64,000 nt of DNA from Pseudogemmobacter bohemicus (GCF_003290025.1 NZ_QNHG01000004.1:170058-234057), one strand, 5' to 3'; shown: positions 36,966 to 46,068, counted from the first letter of the stretch. Notes: generated by a model from the letters alone, not told the origin. Numbers and translations are program-made.

Positions 36966-39341
36966 TTGCCCGATACTGTACCAGATACTGCGCCCGATGC
37001 TGCGCGTTCGCCTGCCGGTCACATCACCGGCCACGCTGCGGATCACGCGCCCTTTGCCATGCCCATCGCCGCGCGGATCTGGGATATGAAATACCGGCTG
37101 AAAGAGGCCGACGGCACCCCCATCGACCAGACCGCCGCCGACAGCTGGCGCCGCGTCGCCCGCGCGCTTGCCGTCGCCGACTCCGGGGACCCCGGGCGCG
37201 AGGCCGAATTCTTCGCCGCGCTGGAGGGGTTCCGCTTTCTGCCGGCAGGCCGCATCCTCGCCGGGGCCGGCACCGATCGCTCGGTCACCCTGTTCAACTG
37301 CTTTGTGATGGGCACGATCCCGGATTCGATGGCGGGGATCTTTCAGGCGCTGAAGGAGGCGGCCCTGACGCTGCAGCAGGGCGGCGGCATCGGCTATGAT
37401 TTCTCGACCATCCGGCCGAAAGGCGCGCTGGTGGCCTCGGTCGCGGCGGATGCTTCGGGGCCGCTGAGCTTCATGGATGTCTGGGATTCGATGTGCCGCA
37501 CCATCATGTCGGCCGGATCACGGCGCGGTGCGATGATGGCCTGCCTGCGCTGCGACCATCCCGATATTCTCGACTTCATCACCGCGAAACAGGATGCGGC
37601 GCGGCTCAGGATGTTCAACCTTTCCGTGTTGGTAACGGATGAATTCATGGCGGCGGTCCGGGCCGATGCGGCCTGGGATCTGGTCTTTGACGGCAAGATC
37701 TACCGCAGCCTGCCGGCCCGCGCGCTCTGGGACCGGATCATGCGCGCGACCTATGATTATGCCGAGCCGGGCGTGATCTTCATCGACCGCATCAACCGGA
37801 TGAACAACCTCGCTTATGCCGAGACGATCAGCGCCACCAATCCCTGCGGCGAACAGCCCTTGCCCCCCTATGGCGCCTGCCTGCTGGGCTCGGTCAATCT
37901 GGCGGCGCTGGTGGTGGATGCCTTTACCCCGACCGCACGGATCGAGGCGGCAGAGCTGTCTGGCCTCGTCGCCACCGCCGTGCGGATGATGGATAATGTG
38001 GTCGATATCTCGCGCTTTCCGCTGCCCGAACAAGAGGCCGAGGCCCGGGCCAAGCGGCGGATCGGGCTGGGGGTCACCGGCCTGGCCGACGCGCTTTTGA
38101 TGTGCGGGCTGCGCTATGGCTCTGATGCGGCGGTGGCACAAACGGATGCCTGGCTGGGCGCGCTGTCGCGGGCGGCTTACCGCGCCTCGGTCGATCTGGC
38201 GAAAGAGCGCGGGCCCTTTCCGCTCTTTGACACCGATGGCTTTCTGGCCAGCGCCACCCTGGCCACGATGGATGCGGATATCCGCGACTCCATCCGCGCC
38301 CATGGCATCCGCAACGCACTGGTGACCTCGATCGCGCCCACCGGCACCATCTCGCTTTACGCGGGCAATGTCTCCTCGGGGATCGAGCCGGTCTTCGCCT
38401 GGAGTTACCGCCGCAAGGTGCTGGAAAAAGACGGCAGCCGACGCGAGGAGGAGGTGCAGGATTACGCCGTAATGCGCTGGCGCGAGATGCAGGGCGACGC
38501 CCCCCTGCCCGCGCATTTCGTCACCGCTCAGGATCTTGAGCCGCTGGACCATCTGCGGATGCAGGCGGCGGCGCAGCGCCATATCGACAGCTCGATTTCA
38601 AAGACCATCAACTGCCCGGCGGATATCCCCTTCGAGGCGTTCCGGGATGTCTATCTCGCCGCCTGGGATATGGGCTGCAAGGGTTGCACCACCTACCGGC
38701 CCAATGCGGTGACCGGCGCGGTCCTGAGCGTCACGCCGGAACCGGAGGCTGGTGACAGCCCGCTGCCCCGCCCCACGACGCTTTCGGGCGAGACCTACAA
38801 GATCCGCTGGCCCGGCTCGGAACATGCGCTTTATATCACGGTGAATGATATCGTGAGCGGCGGGCGGCGGCGGCCCTTCGAGGTCTTCATAAACTCGAAA
38901 AACATGGAGCATTTCGCCTGGACCGTGGCGCTGACCCGGATGATCTCGGCGGTGTTCCGGCGCGGCGGCGATGTGTCTTTCGTGGTCGAAGAGCTGAAGG
39001 CGGTGTTCGACCCGAGGGGCGGCGCCTGGATCGGGGGGCGCTATATCCCGTCGATCCTCGCGGCCATCGGCGGTGTGATCGAGCGCCACCTGATCGCCAT
39101 CGGCTTTATCGCGGGAGAAGGGATGGGGCTGAAATCCGATCCCGGCGGCGCGCTGGCGGCAGCAGTGGACGATCCGGTATCCGCAGAGGAAAACGGGGAA
39201 CCGGGGACGGAACAGGACGTATCGCAGGCAGCGCCCCAGGCTGCACCTCAGGCTGCCTGCCCCAGTTGCGGCTCATACGAGCTGCGCATGGCCGAGGGCT
39301 GTCTGACCTGCGCCAGCTGTGGTTTTTCGCAATGCAGCTGA
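36966..39341 (+). CDS. nrdJ: Adenosylcobalamin-dependent ribonucleotide reductase (class II)
   Basis: Reduces ribonucleotides to deoxyribonucleotides with B12 and no oxygen need. FNCFVMGTIPDSMAGIF, GGGIGYDFSTIRP, NPCGEQPLPPYGACLLGSVNL (catalytic Cys and Glu region) and TSIAPTGTISLYAGN define the ten-stranded barrel. The C-terminus has CPSC / CASC zinc-ribbon-like cysteines and ends GFSQCS. I start at TTG 36966 because GGAGG lies just upstream; the next ATG, 37059 (MPIAARIWDMKYR), has no ribosome site but matches usual homologue starts, so 31 residues are uncertain. Confidence 0.93.
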   Translation: MPDTVPDTAPDAARSPAGHITGHAADHAPFAMPIAARIWDMKYRLKEADGTPIDQTAADSWRRVARALAVADSGDPGREAEFFAALEGFRFLPAGRILAGAGTDRSVTLFNCFVMGTIPDSMAGIFQALKEAALTLQQGGGIGYDFSTIRPKGALVASVAADASGPLSFMDVWDSMCRTIMSAGSRRGAMMACLRCDHPDILDFITAKQDAARLRMFNLSVLVTDEFMAAVRADAAWDLVFDGKIYRSLPARALWDRIMRATYDYAEPGVIFIDRINRMNNLAYAETISATNPCGEQPLPPYGACLLGSVNLAALVVDAFTPTARIEAAELSGLVATAVRMMDNVVDISRFPLPEQEAEARAKRRIGLGVTGLADALLMCGLRYGSDAAVAQTDAWLGALSRAAYRASVDLAKERGPFPLFDTDGFLASATLATMDADIRDSIRAHGIRNALVTSIAPTGTISLYAGNVSSGIEPVFAWSYRRKVLEKDGSRREEEVQDYAVMRWREMQGDAPLPAHFVTAQDLEPLDHLRMQAAAQRHIDSSISKTINCPADIPFEAFRDVYLAAWDMGCKGCTTYRPNAVTGAVLSVTPEPEAGDSPLPRPTTLSGETYKIRWPGSEHALYITVNDIVSGGRRRPFEVFINSKNMEHFAWTVALTRMISAVFRRGGDVSFVVEELKAVFDPRGGAWIGGRYIPSILAAIGGVIERHLIAIGFIAGEGMGLKSDPGGALAAAVDDPVSAEENGEPGTEQDVSQAAPQAAPQAACPSCGSYELRMAEGCLTCASCGFSQCS

Positions 39342-39396
39342 TCGCCCGAAGCACCGCCGTCAGGCTGTGACCAAAGCGACGGCCTAAAGCGACGGC

Positions 39397-40143
39397 CTAA
39401 AGCGACTGGCGGTAGCGCCACAGCGCCGGCAGCGCCATAGCCAGCAACAGACATCCCAGCGGCAGCGAGAACAGGAACCCCACCCGCGCATAGCCAAGCG
39501 CCCCGGTCACACCGCCGAGGAAGAAGGTGAAAACCAGCTGCGCCATCAACCGCATCCGATGCCAGTCGACCCTGGGTGTATGCTCGGGATCATGGCGGCG
39601 ATAAAGCGCGCGGCCCAGCCCGATGCCGATATCGGTGACCATCGCGGTGGCATGGGTGGCGCGCAGTCTGCCGCCCGAGATCTTGCTCACGGTGGCGTTC
39701 TGCATCCCCATGGTGAAACAGAGGCAAGCCGCACTCCAGAGCCTTCCGGGCGGGCTTTCAAACCAGCCGCCAGTGGCGAAGAGCATCAGGAAAAGGCCCT
39801 GGACCGCCACGCTCAGCGCATATTGCCGGCCCGGCATATGCACCCGAGCCCAATGGATCAGCAGCGAACAAAAGGCGGCTCCGGTGACGAAGGCACCGAT
39901 GGCGGCGATGGCGACAAGGCAGATCCACCATTCCGCCACCACCAGATGATCGGCCAGCTGCGACAGATACCCCGTCACATGCGAGGTATATTGCCCAAGC
40001 GCGAAGAAGCCGCCCGCATTGGCCGCTCCTGCGGTAAACGCGATCACGGTGGCCAGCACCAGATCCGCCCCGGCCGTGCGCCGATGCCCCAGAATGATCC
40101 GCGCCGATTGCAGCGGATGCAGGATGTGACGATGCCGCTTCAC
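39397..40143 (-). CDS. YoaK/DUF1275 family membrane protein
   Basis: Inner-membrane protein of 248 aa with about six helices. AFTAGAANAGGFFALGQYTSHVTGYLSQLAD is the family hallmark and GMQNATVSKISGGRLRATHATAMVTDIG the second conserved block. Function of the family is unknown. A direct repeat of AAAGCGACGGCCT runs across its 3' end (39373-39406). Confidence 0.88.
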   Translation of the reverse strand: MKRHRHILHPLQSARIILGHRRTAGADLVLATVIAFTAGAANAGGFFALGQYTSHVTGYLSQLADHLVVAEWWICLVAIAAIGAFVTGAAFCSLLIHWARVHMPGRQYALSVAVQGLFLMLFATGGWFESPPGRLWSAACLCFTMGMQNATVSKISGGRLRATHATAMVTDIGIGLGRALYRRHDPEHTPRVDWHRMRLMAQLVFTFFLGGVTGALGYARVGFLFSLPLGCLLLAMALPALWRYRQSL

Positions 40144-40858
40144 AGACGAGCCTTTCCGGCCGGTCGGCCGCCTGTCTGCGGACAGCGCCCGGTCCTCTGT
40201 CCCATAGCGCGGCGGGGGCGGCGAGGAAAGGCTTCGCCGCCCCCTGCCCGGCCAGCTTCCCCGACCGACAGGGCGCGGCGGGATCGGACACAGAGGTCAG
40301 ATCAGGATCGAAAAGTCACGCCTTCCGGTCATTTGCGCAGTCTCAATGCGCCCATAAGCGGGGTTCCCGGTCCTGTTGTGGCAGCCTCTGGCTACAAGGA
40401 TTTTTAGGGTCGGGCCATGGGTTGCTGGCCGGCGCTCGCCCGGCAATCGTCCCGCAGCCCCCCCGGGGACCGGATCCGCTTCAGCAATGCCTTGCGGCCT
40501 CAGGGGCGCGGCTCCGGCCGGGCAGGCGCAGGGCATGGTTTGCCCCCATATATGGGGAAGCGGGCGGCGGTCCGTTGTTCAGCGATACCGCGATCCGGCT
40601 CCGCCTCAGGAGGCGGCTCCTGTCCGGACAGCGCTTGCGTCAGATCGCGCCGGATTCCGCCAGGGGGCAGGATCCCGCGCGCGCGAGGCGGGGCTGCGGG
40701 CATTCTGCCCATATATGGCCGCGACAGGCCGGCTCCGGGCTTGCCGGCCCCGAGCAACAGAGGCGGACCCGATCATGCCGGAGGTCGCGGCCCCAACTTC
40801 CGGGGCGCGGCGCAGATCGTCACGCTGACAGGGCGGGGGCGATCATCTGGCCCCGTCA
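40144..40858. other. GC-rich stretch without an intact gene
   Basis: Long open frames exist here in several frames but none looks like protein. A segment near 40560-40640 reads GGPLFSDTAIRLRL, faintly like the IS5 transposase (LFSDAAIQFCL), so an older IS relic is possible. Two copies of the palindrome CCATATATGG occur (within 40544-40557 and 40709-40718). Confidence 0.35.
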
Positions 40859-41913
40859 TGGCGTTGTTACAGAACTCATCTTGCGAAGGATTCCCATTAC
40901 GAAAGCATGCGGTTAGACGTGATGCATGAGCAATCCTGCATCCGCCCGCTACCGCACGACGCACTGGTTCAGCTACACTGCTTCGCTTCGCAAGCGCGGG
41001 TCGCTACTGATTTGGCTGGACAAGGAGATGACCTGGCTCGCGCCGCATGACCGCAGCCCCGGTCGCCCCGCGTTGTTCTCGGACGCGGCGATCCAATTCT
41101 GTCTGACCATCAAGGTCCTGTTCAAGCTGCCGCTCTGGCAAACGACCGGGATGGTGGCCAGTTTGCTGAAGTTGGCGGGCCTGAACTGGGCGGTGCCGGA
41201 CTACACGACCCTGTGCCGTCGGCAGAAGACGCTCGCCGTCCAGATCCCGTATCGGCGCGCCGATGGCCCCCTGAACCTGCTGGTTGACAGCACCGGCATC
41301 AAGTTTCCCGGCGATGGAGAGTGGCAGGCGCGCAAGCACGGTGTTCAGGGTCGTCGTCAATGGCGCAAGGTGCATCTGACCATGGCTGCCGCCACATCTG
41401 ACATCCGCGCCGTGGAATTCACTCCCGGCAGCGATGGTGACAGTCCTGTCTTGCCGGAACTGCTCAACCAGATCCCCGAGGGCGAAGAGATCGGCACCGT
41501 GACCGCCGATGGCGCGTATGACACGCGCCGCTGCCACGCCGCCATTATCGACCGTCAGGCCTCGCCGATCATCCCGATCCGCAAAAACGGTCGGCCGTGG
41601 AAAGAGGACTGCCCGGCGGCAATCACCCGAAACGAAACACTTCGCGCCACCCGGCACTATGGCAGGGCGTTCTGGAAGCGATGGACCGGATACCATGTCA
41701 GAAGTCGTATCGAGGCGAAAATGCGGTGCCTCAAAGCCTTCGGTGATCGCATCGCAGCGAGAGACCCGGACCGTCAGACCGCCGATATCCAGATCCGCAT
41801 CGCCCTCATCAACCGCTTCAATGCGCTCGGCACCGCTGAGATCGTCCGCGTGGCGTGACACCAACCGGGAAAGGAGACATCATGCATCACCCATGAGTTG
41901 CGCAACAACGCCA
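40859..41913 (+). mobile_element. IS5-family insertion sequence, intact
   Basis: 1,055 bp. Terminal inverted repeats: left TGGCGTTGTTACAGAACTCA (40859-40878) and right, reversed, TGGCGTTGTTGCGCAACTCA (41894-41913), 17 of 20 identical. It holds one full transposase gene. No target duplication is visible at the two junctions, which suggests a later rearrangement or an exchange between copies. Confidence 0.85.
40926..41858 (+). CDS. IS5-family transposase
   Basis: DDE transposase of 310 aa. Catalytic residues appear in NLLVDSTGIKFPG (first D), VTADGAYDTRR (second D) and RSRIEAKMRCLKAFG (E with the Y(2)R(3)E(6)K-type spacing). The N-terminal part (LFSDAAIQFCLTIKVLFKLP, TTLCRRQKTL) is typical of the IS5 family. 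Open frame from ATG 40926 to the stop; the element may still be active. Confidence 0.93.
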   Translation: MSNPASARYRTTHWFSYTASLRKRGSLLIWLDKEMTWLAPHDRSPGRPALFSDAAIQFCLTIKVLFKLPLWQTTGMVASLLKLAGLNWAVPDYTTLCRRQKTLAVQIPYRRADGPLNLLVDSTGIKFPGDGEWQARKHGVQGRRQWRKVHLTMAAATSDIRAVEFTPGSDGDSPVLPELLNQIPEGEEIGTVTADGAYDTRRCHAAIIDRQASPIIPIRKNGRPWKEDCPAAITRNETLRATRHYGRAFWKRWTGYHVRSRIEAKMRCLKAFGDRIAARDPDRQTADIQIRIALINRFNALGTAEIVRVA

Positions 41914-42119
41914 ATCACAGGTCGCAGATCAGCAGAATTCCTTTTGTCAAAATGACCCAAGAGGGATTTCCTGCTTTATTAAATCTACGCCTGTTAAAAA
42001 AACAATCTGTTAAAATATACACGAAGGATGAGCACAGCCTGTTAGCCAGACGCCACCCAATTTCCCATAAAATCCGGAAACTCACACCAAAGATGCGGCA
42101 ATCTTAAAAATCGGGAATG

Positions 42120-42436
42120 AAGGCAAGGTCCAGGATTCTGTTGCCAGGCTCCTGGGGGCCCCGCCTTAAGCGGCTAAGCCTAAGGACTTAGTTTTGGTAT
42201 TGAGAGCTGCTTACGCAGCCATCGCCACCGGAGCACGGTTGTCATTGGCAACTATTGTGCTTGCACCGATAACGGTAGTAGCTCACCGGGATAAAGCTAA
42301 CATCTTTGACTGTCCGTCGATCCTGTTTCGGCCCCAGAAACCCGCAATGCCGGGCTTTGTGGTGGAGCCGGCGGGCACCGCCCCCGCGTCCGATCCAGCT
42401 ATTCTATGCGCGTTTATATCCATAGTCCTTGCGGAC
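42120..42436 (-). ncRNA. ssrA: tmRNA, circularly permuted two-piece form
   Basis: Rescues stalled ribosomes. Order on the minus strand is the alphaproteobacterial permuted one: first the acceptor piece ending GCCGGCTCCACCA (CCA encoded, end at 42360), then a 24-nt spacer, then the coding piece starting GGGGCCGAAACAGGATCGAC (42335). GGGGCCG pairs with CGGCTCC to form the acceptor stem. The tag frame GCC..GCG TAA (42211-42249) encodes ANDNRAPVAMAA followed by stop. The coding-piece 3' end is not exact; I place it near 42120. Start is set from the promoter. Confidence 0.93.
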
Positions 42437-42442
42437 GGGACA

Positions 42443-42471
42443 TACATAACATGCATTGTTAAAGAATGCAA
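42443..42471 (-). promoter_or_regulatory. Promoter of ssrA
   Basis: TTGCAT (-35, 42466-42471) and TATGTA (-10, 42443-42448) on the minus strand with a 17-bp spacer, about 75 nt before the encoded CCA end of the acceptor piece. The predicted start is near 42436, ahead of a small GTCC-GCAA-GGAC hairpin. Confidence 0.6.
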
Positions 42472-42497
42472 GAGGGGGCAATCTACTATTCTTTTAA

Positions 42498-42809
42498 TTA
42501 AGCTGGCGAAGGCCTTGCAGCGGAGGGCTTCTGGCTCCTAATTGAGAATAAATCTCCATCCACAAAATCAATCCCTTCATCGAACAATATGTCGTTGAAA
42601 AAATGACGTATATATTCCTGATCAGATTCTGCGAACAAGAAACCGCTCGATGGAGGTTTATGGGTATCCGAATGCAAAAGTCTATTCACTTGAGGTGCGG
42701 ATACCGTCCTGACGAACTCATCGAGCAACCGCATCGGGATCATGTTCGGCAGGCTCAAGGACTGGAGGCGCGGTGCGACCCGATACGACAGGTGCCCAAG
42801 GTCTTCCTG
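42498..42809 (-). pseudogene. AT-richer orphan gene remnant
   Basis: The minus frame reads QEDLGHLSYRVAPRLQS, LSLPNMIPMRLLDEFV, SSGFLFAESDQEYIRHFF and DEGIDFVDGDLFSIRSQ. It looks like real protein but has an in-frame TGA at 42810-42812 and a TAA shortly before that, with no good start. About 87 codons remain open from TTG 42758. No family recognised. Probably the 3' part of a dead accessory gene. Confidence 0.4.
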
Positions 42810-42847
42810 TCAGCCATAGCTCTCGCTGCAACCGTCATCTTCTGGTT

Positions 42848-43160
42848 ATGAGCAGAGAACGAGTCCTGACCCTAGGGCGTTCCTGTGAAAATCGAGACGC
42901 TTTGCTATGGGTATGCATAGCGCGCGAGATCGGCATCTTTCCGAAAGCGAGATGGTTGAGCAGGATCTATATCGTCGATTTCGACCAGAGCATCGTCCTG
43001 AACGTTTACGATGACCGAGGCATGGATCTCGTTGCCCTTGACCCCGGCAAGCTGCGTCCAGTCTGTCACGCGTTCAATGAATGGCTGTTGGATTATGACC
43101 GTGAGAAAATGCTTAAGACCTTCACGCCCAGAGACACGACCGTCCGCTATGGGCCTAGGC
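42848..43160 (+). pseudogene. DUF3885 gene fragment cut by an IS
   Basis: LTLGRSCENRDALLWVCIAREIG, SRIYIVDFDQSIVLNVYDDRGMDLVAL and AFNEWLLDYDREKMLKTF match the C-terminal half of DUF3885 (YDDRGxD and WLLDYDRE). The N-terminal half is missing, and the open frame runs past 43160 into the left repeat of the neighbouring IS, which supplies the last 17 codons and stop. DUF3885 genes are often accessory genes of unknown role. Confidence 0.6.
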
Positions 43161-44754
43161 TGTATGGAAACTCACCGCGGATGATATCTGACGCGTTGCT
43201 CCGGCCAAGATGAGGCGACCAGCAACAAATCTCGACAGGACGTGGTTTGGCGGCCCTTTTCAGGCCTTCACCGCCGCCATCAGCCCTTGGATCCCGATCA
43301 GCGCCATCATCCGTTTGATGTTACAGGCAAGGACGTTCAGCGCGATCTCGGTCCTCACGTTCCTCAGCCTGCGGGTCAGGAAGTGGGTCGTGCCCATCCA
43401 GGCCTTGATGGTGCCGAAGGGATGCGCGACCGTGCCGCGGCGGATCGTCATCGGCTCAGTTGGTCCGATCAACCTGGCCCGTGCCGCCTCGATCAGATGC
43501 TCGTGCGCCCACCGGGTGATCCGGCGCTCCTTGCCGGTTGTGCAGCGGGCCTTCATGGGGCATCCGCCGCACTCCCCGGTCCAGTAGCGGCGCAGTTCCA
43601 GCCCGTCTTCCTCGGTCGTGTAGCGGTAGAGGTCAGCGCTTCGCCAGCGGGGCAGCGGTAGACATCCGCATCGGCCTCGTAGGCGAAGTCGGGCTTCACA
43701 TACATACCCTTGATCCTGTTGCCGGACGTCTCCGGCTTGGGGATCGTTGTGGTGATGCCAGCCTCATGGCAGGTCAGGATCTGCCGTCCGCTGAAGTAGC
43801 CCTTGTCGGCCAGCACATGCATCGTGTCACGATGAAGCGCCTCCTGCGCGGCCAGCGCCATCGGCACCAGAAGATCGCGGTCATGGCCCTGATTGGTGAC
43901 GTCATGCACGACGATCAGGTGCGTTTCCGCATCGACGGCGGTCTGGACGTTGTAGCCGACCATACCGCTGTTGCGGGCGCTCGTGGCCATGGCGCGGGCG
44001 TCAGGATCTGTCAGGGAGATCTGACCGTCCGGTGCATCGGCCAGCGCGCGATCCATAGCTTGCAGATGCTGGATGTGCTGGCGGACGCGGCCGTAGCGCT
44101 TGGCCAAATGCGCGACCTTCTCGGCCCGAACCTCGCCTTCTTCTTGTTGATCGACGCGGACCATCTCGGCGATGTAGCGTTCGACGTCCGCCTCCAGATG
44201 GGCGATGCGGCTGGCGACCTTGCCCTTGGTGAAGTTGCGATCCCGTGCATTCACTGCCCGGAACTTGCTGCCGTCGATGGCAATGCACGCGCCCTTCAGC
44301 ACACCGATGCGGCGGCACAGCTCCACAAACTGGGCGCAGGTTCGGCGGATGCCAGCGCCGTTGTCGCGGCGGAAATCGGCGATGGTCTTATGATCGGGCA
44401 CCAGCCGGCCCGTCAGCCACATCAGTCCGACGTTGCGGCCCCGCCTCGCGCTCCAGCCTGCGGCTCGACGGGATCCGGTTCAGGTAGCCGTAGATGAACA
44501 GCTTGAGCAGAACAGCAGGATGGTAGCCGGGGCGACCCGTGCGTGCCGCTGCCGACCGCACGAAGCCGAAGTCAGCCAGATCAAGCTCATCTACGAAGAG
44601 ATCGACCACCCGGACCAGATGATCCTCATGGATCCAGTCCTCGAGCCGATCGGGGAAAAGGACTGTCTGCCCGCGCGCTACGCCTTCGATGAAACCTGAC
44701 ATGCCGATCCCCGCAGCCATGCAGAAGTCTACCATAGAGCGGAGTTTCCACACA
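43161..44754 (-). mobile_element. IS1182-like insertion sequence, inactive
   Basis: About 1.6 kb with imperfect terminal repeats TGTATGGAAACTC (43161-43173) and, reversed, TGTGTGGAAACTC (44742-44754). It holds a transposase gene broken by two frameshifts. A CCTAGG palindrome touches the left end, in keeping with a preference for palindromic targets. Inserted in the 3' part of a DUF3885 gene. Confidence 0.75.
43260..44702 (-). pseudogene. IS1182-family transposase, two frameshifts
   Basis: Frame 1 (44702 to about 44435): MSGFIEGVARGQTVLFPDRL, GYHPAVLLKLFIYGYLNRI. An extra G in a GGGG run in REAG-RN shifts it to frame 2 (to about 43640): VPDHKTIADFRRDNG, IAIDGSKFRAVNARD, VDAETHLIVVHDVTN, VLADKGYFSG. 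A one-base loss after EALT shifts it to frame 3: YRYTTEEDG, CGGCPMKARC, NVRTEIALNVLACNIKRMM. All catalytic parts (IDGS, ADKGY) remain, so the decay is recent, or the shifts are sequencing errors. Confidence 0.8.
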
Positions 44755-44829
44755 CCCTCGGCTCAAACCAACATCCTGCCCAACCGTGTCATGCTCGCCG
44801 CCTGTCAAGAGACGTTCGGATCACCGCGG

Positions 44830-45020
44830 CGCTTCGGTCCTGAAGCTGATCTTTGAATGTTGCCAGCGACGGTTATCGGACTGCCGGAGCCGAACGCATC
44901 GTATTGCGCCCACAGATCTGGCCTCTCCGGGCGCAACCACAGTCTCAACCAAGAGGACAGGGCGGATTTCGGAGGTCTGTGCACCGCTTACGATGCATGC
45001 GGGCACGCATTTCATCTGTC
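44830..45020 (+). pseudogene. Fragment of a cyclase-family (kynurenine formamidase-like) gene
   Basis: The plus frame reads IAPTDLASPGATTVSTKRTG then RISEVCAPLTMHAGTHF. HxGTHxD is the metal-binding motif of PF04199 cyclases, and the preceding residues fit its N-terminal region. The coding sense ends abruptly where the intergenic repeat at 45011 begins. Only about 60 codons remain. The flanking 44755-44829 shows nothing recognisable. Confidence 0.4.
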
Positions 45021-45042
45021 CTTAAATATCCCCGCCGGAGGC
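45011..45042 (-). repeat. Intergenic CCTCCGGCGGGGATATTTAA repeat, copy 2
   Basis: Minus-strand reading GCCTCCGGCGGGGATATTTA, then AGGACAGATGAA. Identical over this length to the copy at 60355. Lies just past the PPK2 stop (gene ends at 45079), next to GCCTTCCGGCGCCGGAAAGGCGCCG, another short hairpin. Confidence 0.7.
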
Positions 45043-45078
45043 CTTCCGGCGCCGGAAAGGCGCCGGGACGTCTGTTTC

Positions 45079-45987
45079 TCAGTATTTCAGCGGAACGTAG
45101 AGTTCCGGCGGCAGCACGGCGCGCTCATAATCGGGGTTGAAGACGCGCTCGGGCAGCTGGATTTCCTCATGCGGCACATCCTCATAGGGGAAGAGGCCCA
45201 GGAGGTGGTCGATGCAGTTCAGCCTTGCGCGTTTCTTGTCGGTGCCCTCGACGATATACCAGGGGGCTTCGTCGATATTGGTGCGGGCGAACATCTCTTC
45301 TTTCGCCTTGGTATACTGCTCCCACCGGACCCGGCTTTGCAGATCCATCGGCGAGAGTTTCCACTGCTTCATCGGATCATGGATGCGCATCAGGAAGCGC
45401 ATCTGCTGTTCCTCATCGGTGATCGAGAACCAGTATTTCACCACCCTGATCCCCGAGCGCACCAGCATCCGCTCGAATTCCGGCACGTCCTGGAAGAACT
45501 GTTCCACCTGGTCTTCCGAGGCAAAGCCCATCACCCGCTCAACCCCGGCACGGTTATACCAGGAACGGTCGAAGAGCACCATCTCGCCGCCCGCCGGCAG
45601 ATGCGGCACATAACGCTGAAAATACCACTGGGTTTTCTCGCGGTCCGAGGGCGCCGGCAGCGCTACTGTGCGCGCCACACGCGGATTCAGCCGCTGGGTG
45701 ATCCGCTTGATCACGCCGCCCTTGCCGGCGGAATCGCGGCCCTCGAAGATCACGACCACCCGTTCCTTGTGGTATTGCACCCAGGATTGCAGCCGGATCA
45801 GCTCGGCCTGCAGCCGGATCAGCGCGCGCAGATACTCCTTGCGCTCCATGCTGGGCCCGTGGCGCTTTTTGTAGATCTTCGCGATTTCCTGCGACAGCTC
45901 GGCATCTTCCAGCGCGAGTTCGTAATCCTCATCAAAGGAATCCGAGAGTTCAGCTTCCAGCCAGTCCTGCGGGGTCGGTTCGTTCAT
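45079..45987 (-). CDS. ppk2: Polyphosphate kinase 2
   Basis: Enzyme of 302 aa that moves phosphate between polyphosphate and nucleotides. Walker A is GRDSAGKGG (residues 83-91), the lid module RVARTVALPAPSDREKTQWYFQRY follows, and Walker B is MVLFDRSWYNRAGVERV. An acidic N-terminal stretch (ELSDSFDEDYELALED) precedes the domain, as in many alphaproteobacterial members. Class I PPK2s prefer GDP or ADP; which applies here is not visible. Confidence 0.93.
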   Translation of the reverse strand: MNEPTPQDWLEAELSDSFDEDYELALEDAELSQEIAKIYKKRHGPSMERKEYLRALIRLQAELIRLQSWVQYHKERVVVIFEGRDSAGKGGVIKRITQRLNPRVARTVALPAPSDREKTQWYFQRYVPHLPAGGEMVLFDRSWYNRAGVERVMGFASEDQVEQFFQDVPEFERMLVRSGIRVVKYWFSITDEEQQMRFLMRIHDPMKQWKLSPMDLQSRVRWEQYTKAKEEMFARTNIDEAPWYIVEGTDKKRARLNCIDHLLGLFPYEDVPHEEIQLPERVFNPDYERAVLPPELYVPLKY

Positions 45988-46068
45988 GGCATCCGTCGCG
46001 CGTGAGGGGATTTCGGCATCTCAATGCCAGCGAAGCGTAACGGAAGCATGACATCCCGGTAACGGAAA

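Noticed and set aside
40376-40929. Three overlapping plus-strand frames of 150-170 codons
   Set aside because: All three frames are open because of high GC; none has a ribosome site, domain or sensible composition.
44821-45015. 64-codon minus-strand frame after PPK2
   Set aside because: Opposite to the plus-strand cyclase-like fragment, which has the recognisable HAGTHF motif; the minus frame matches nothing.
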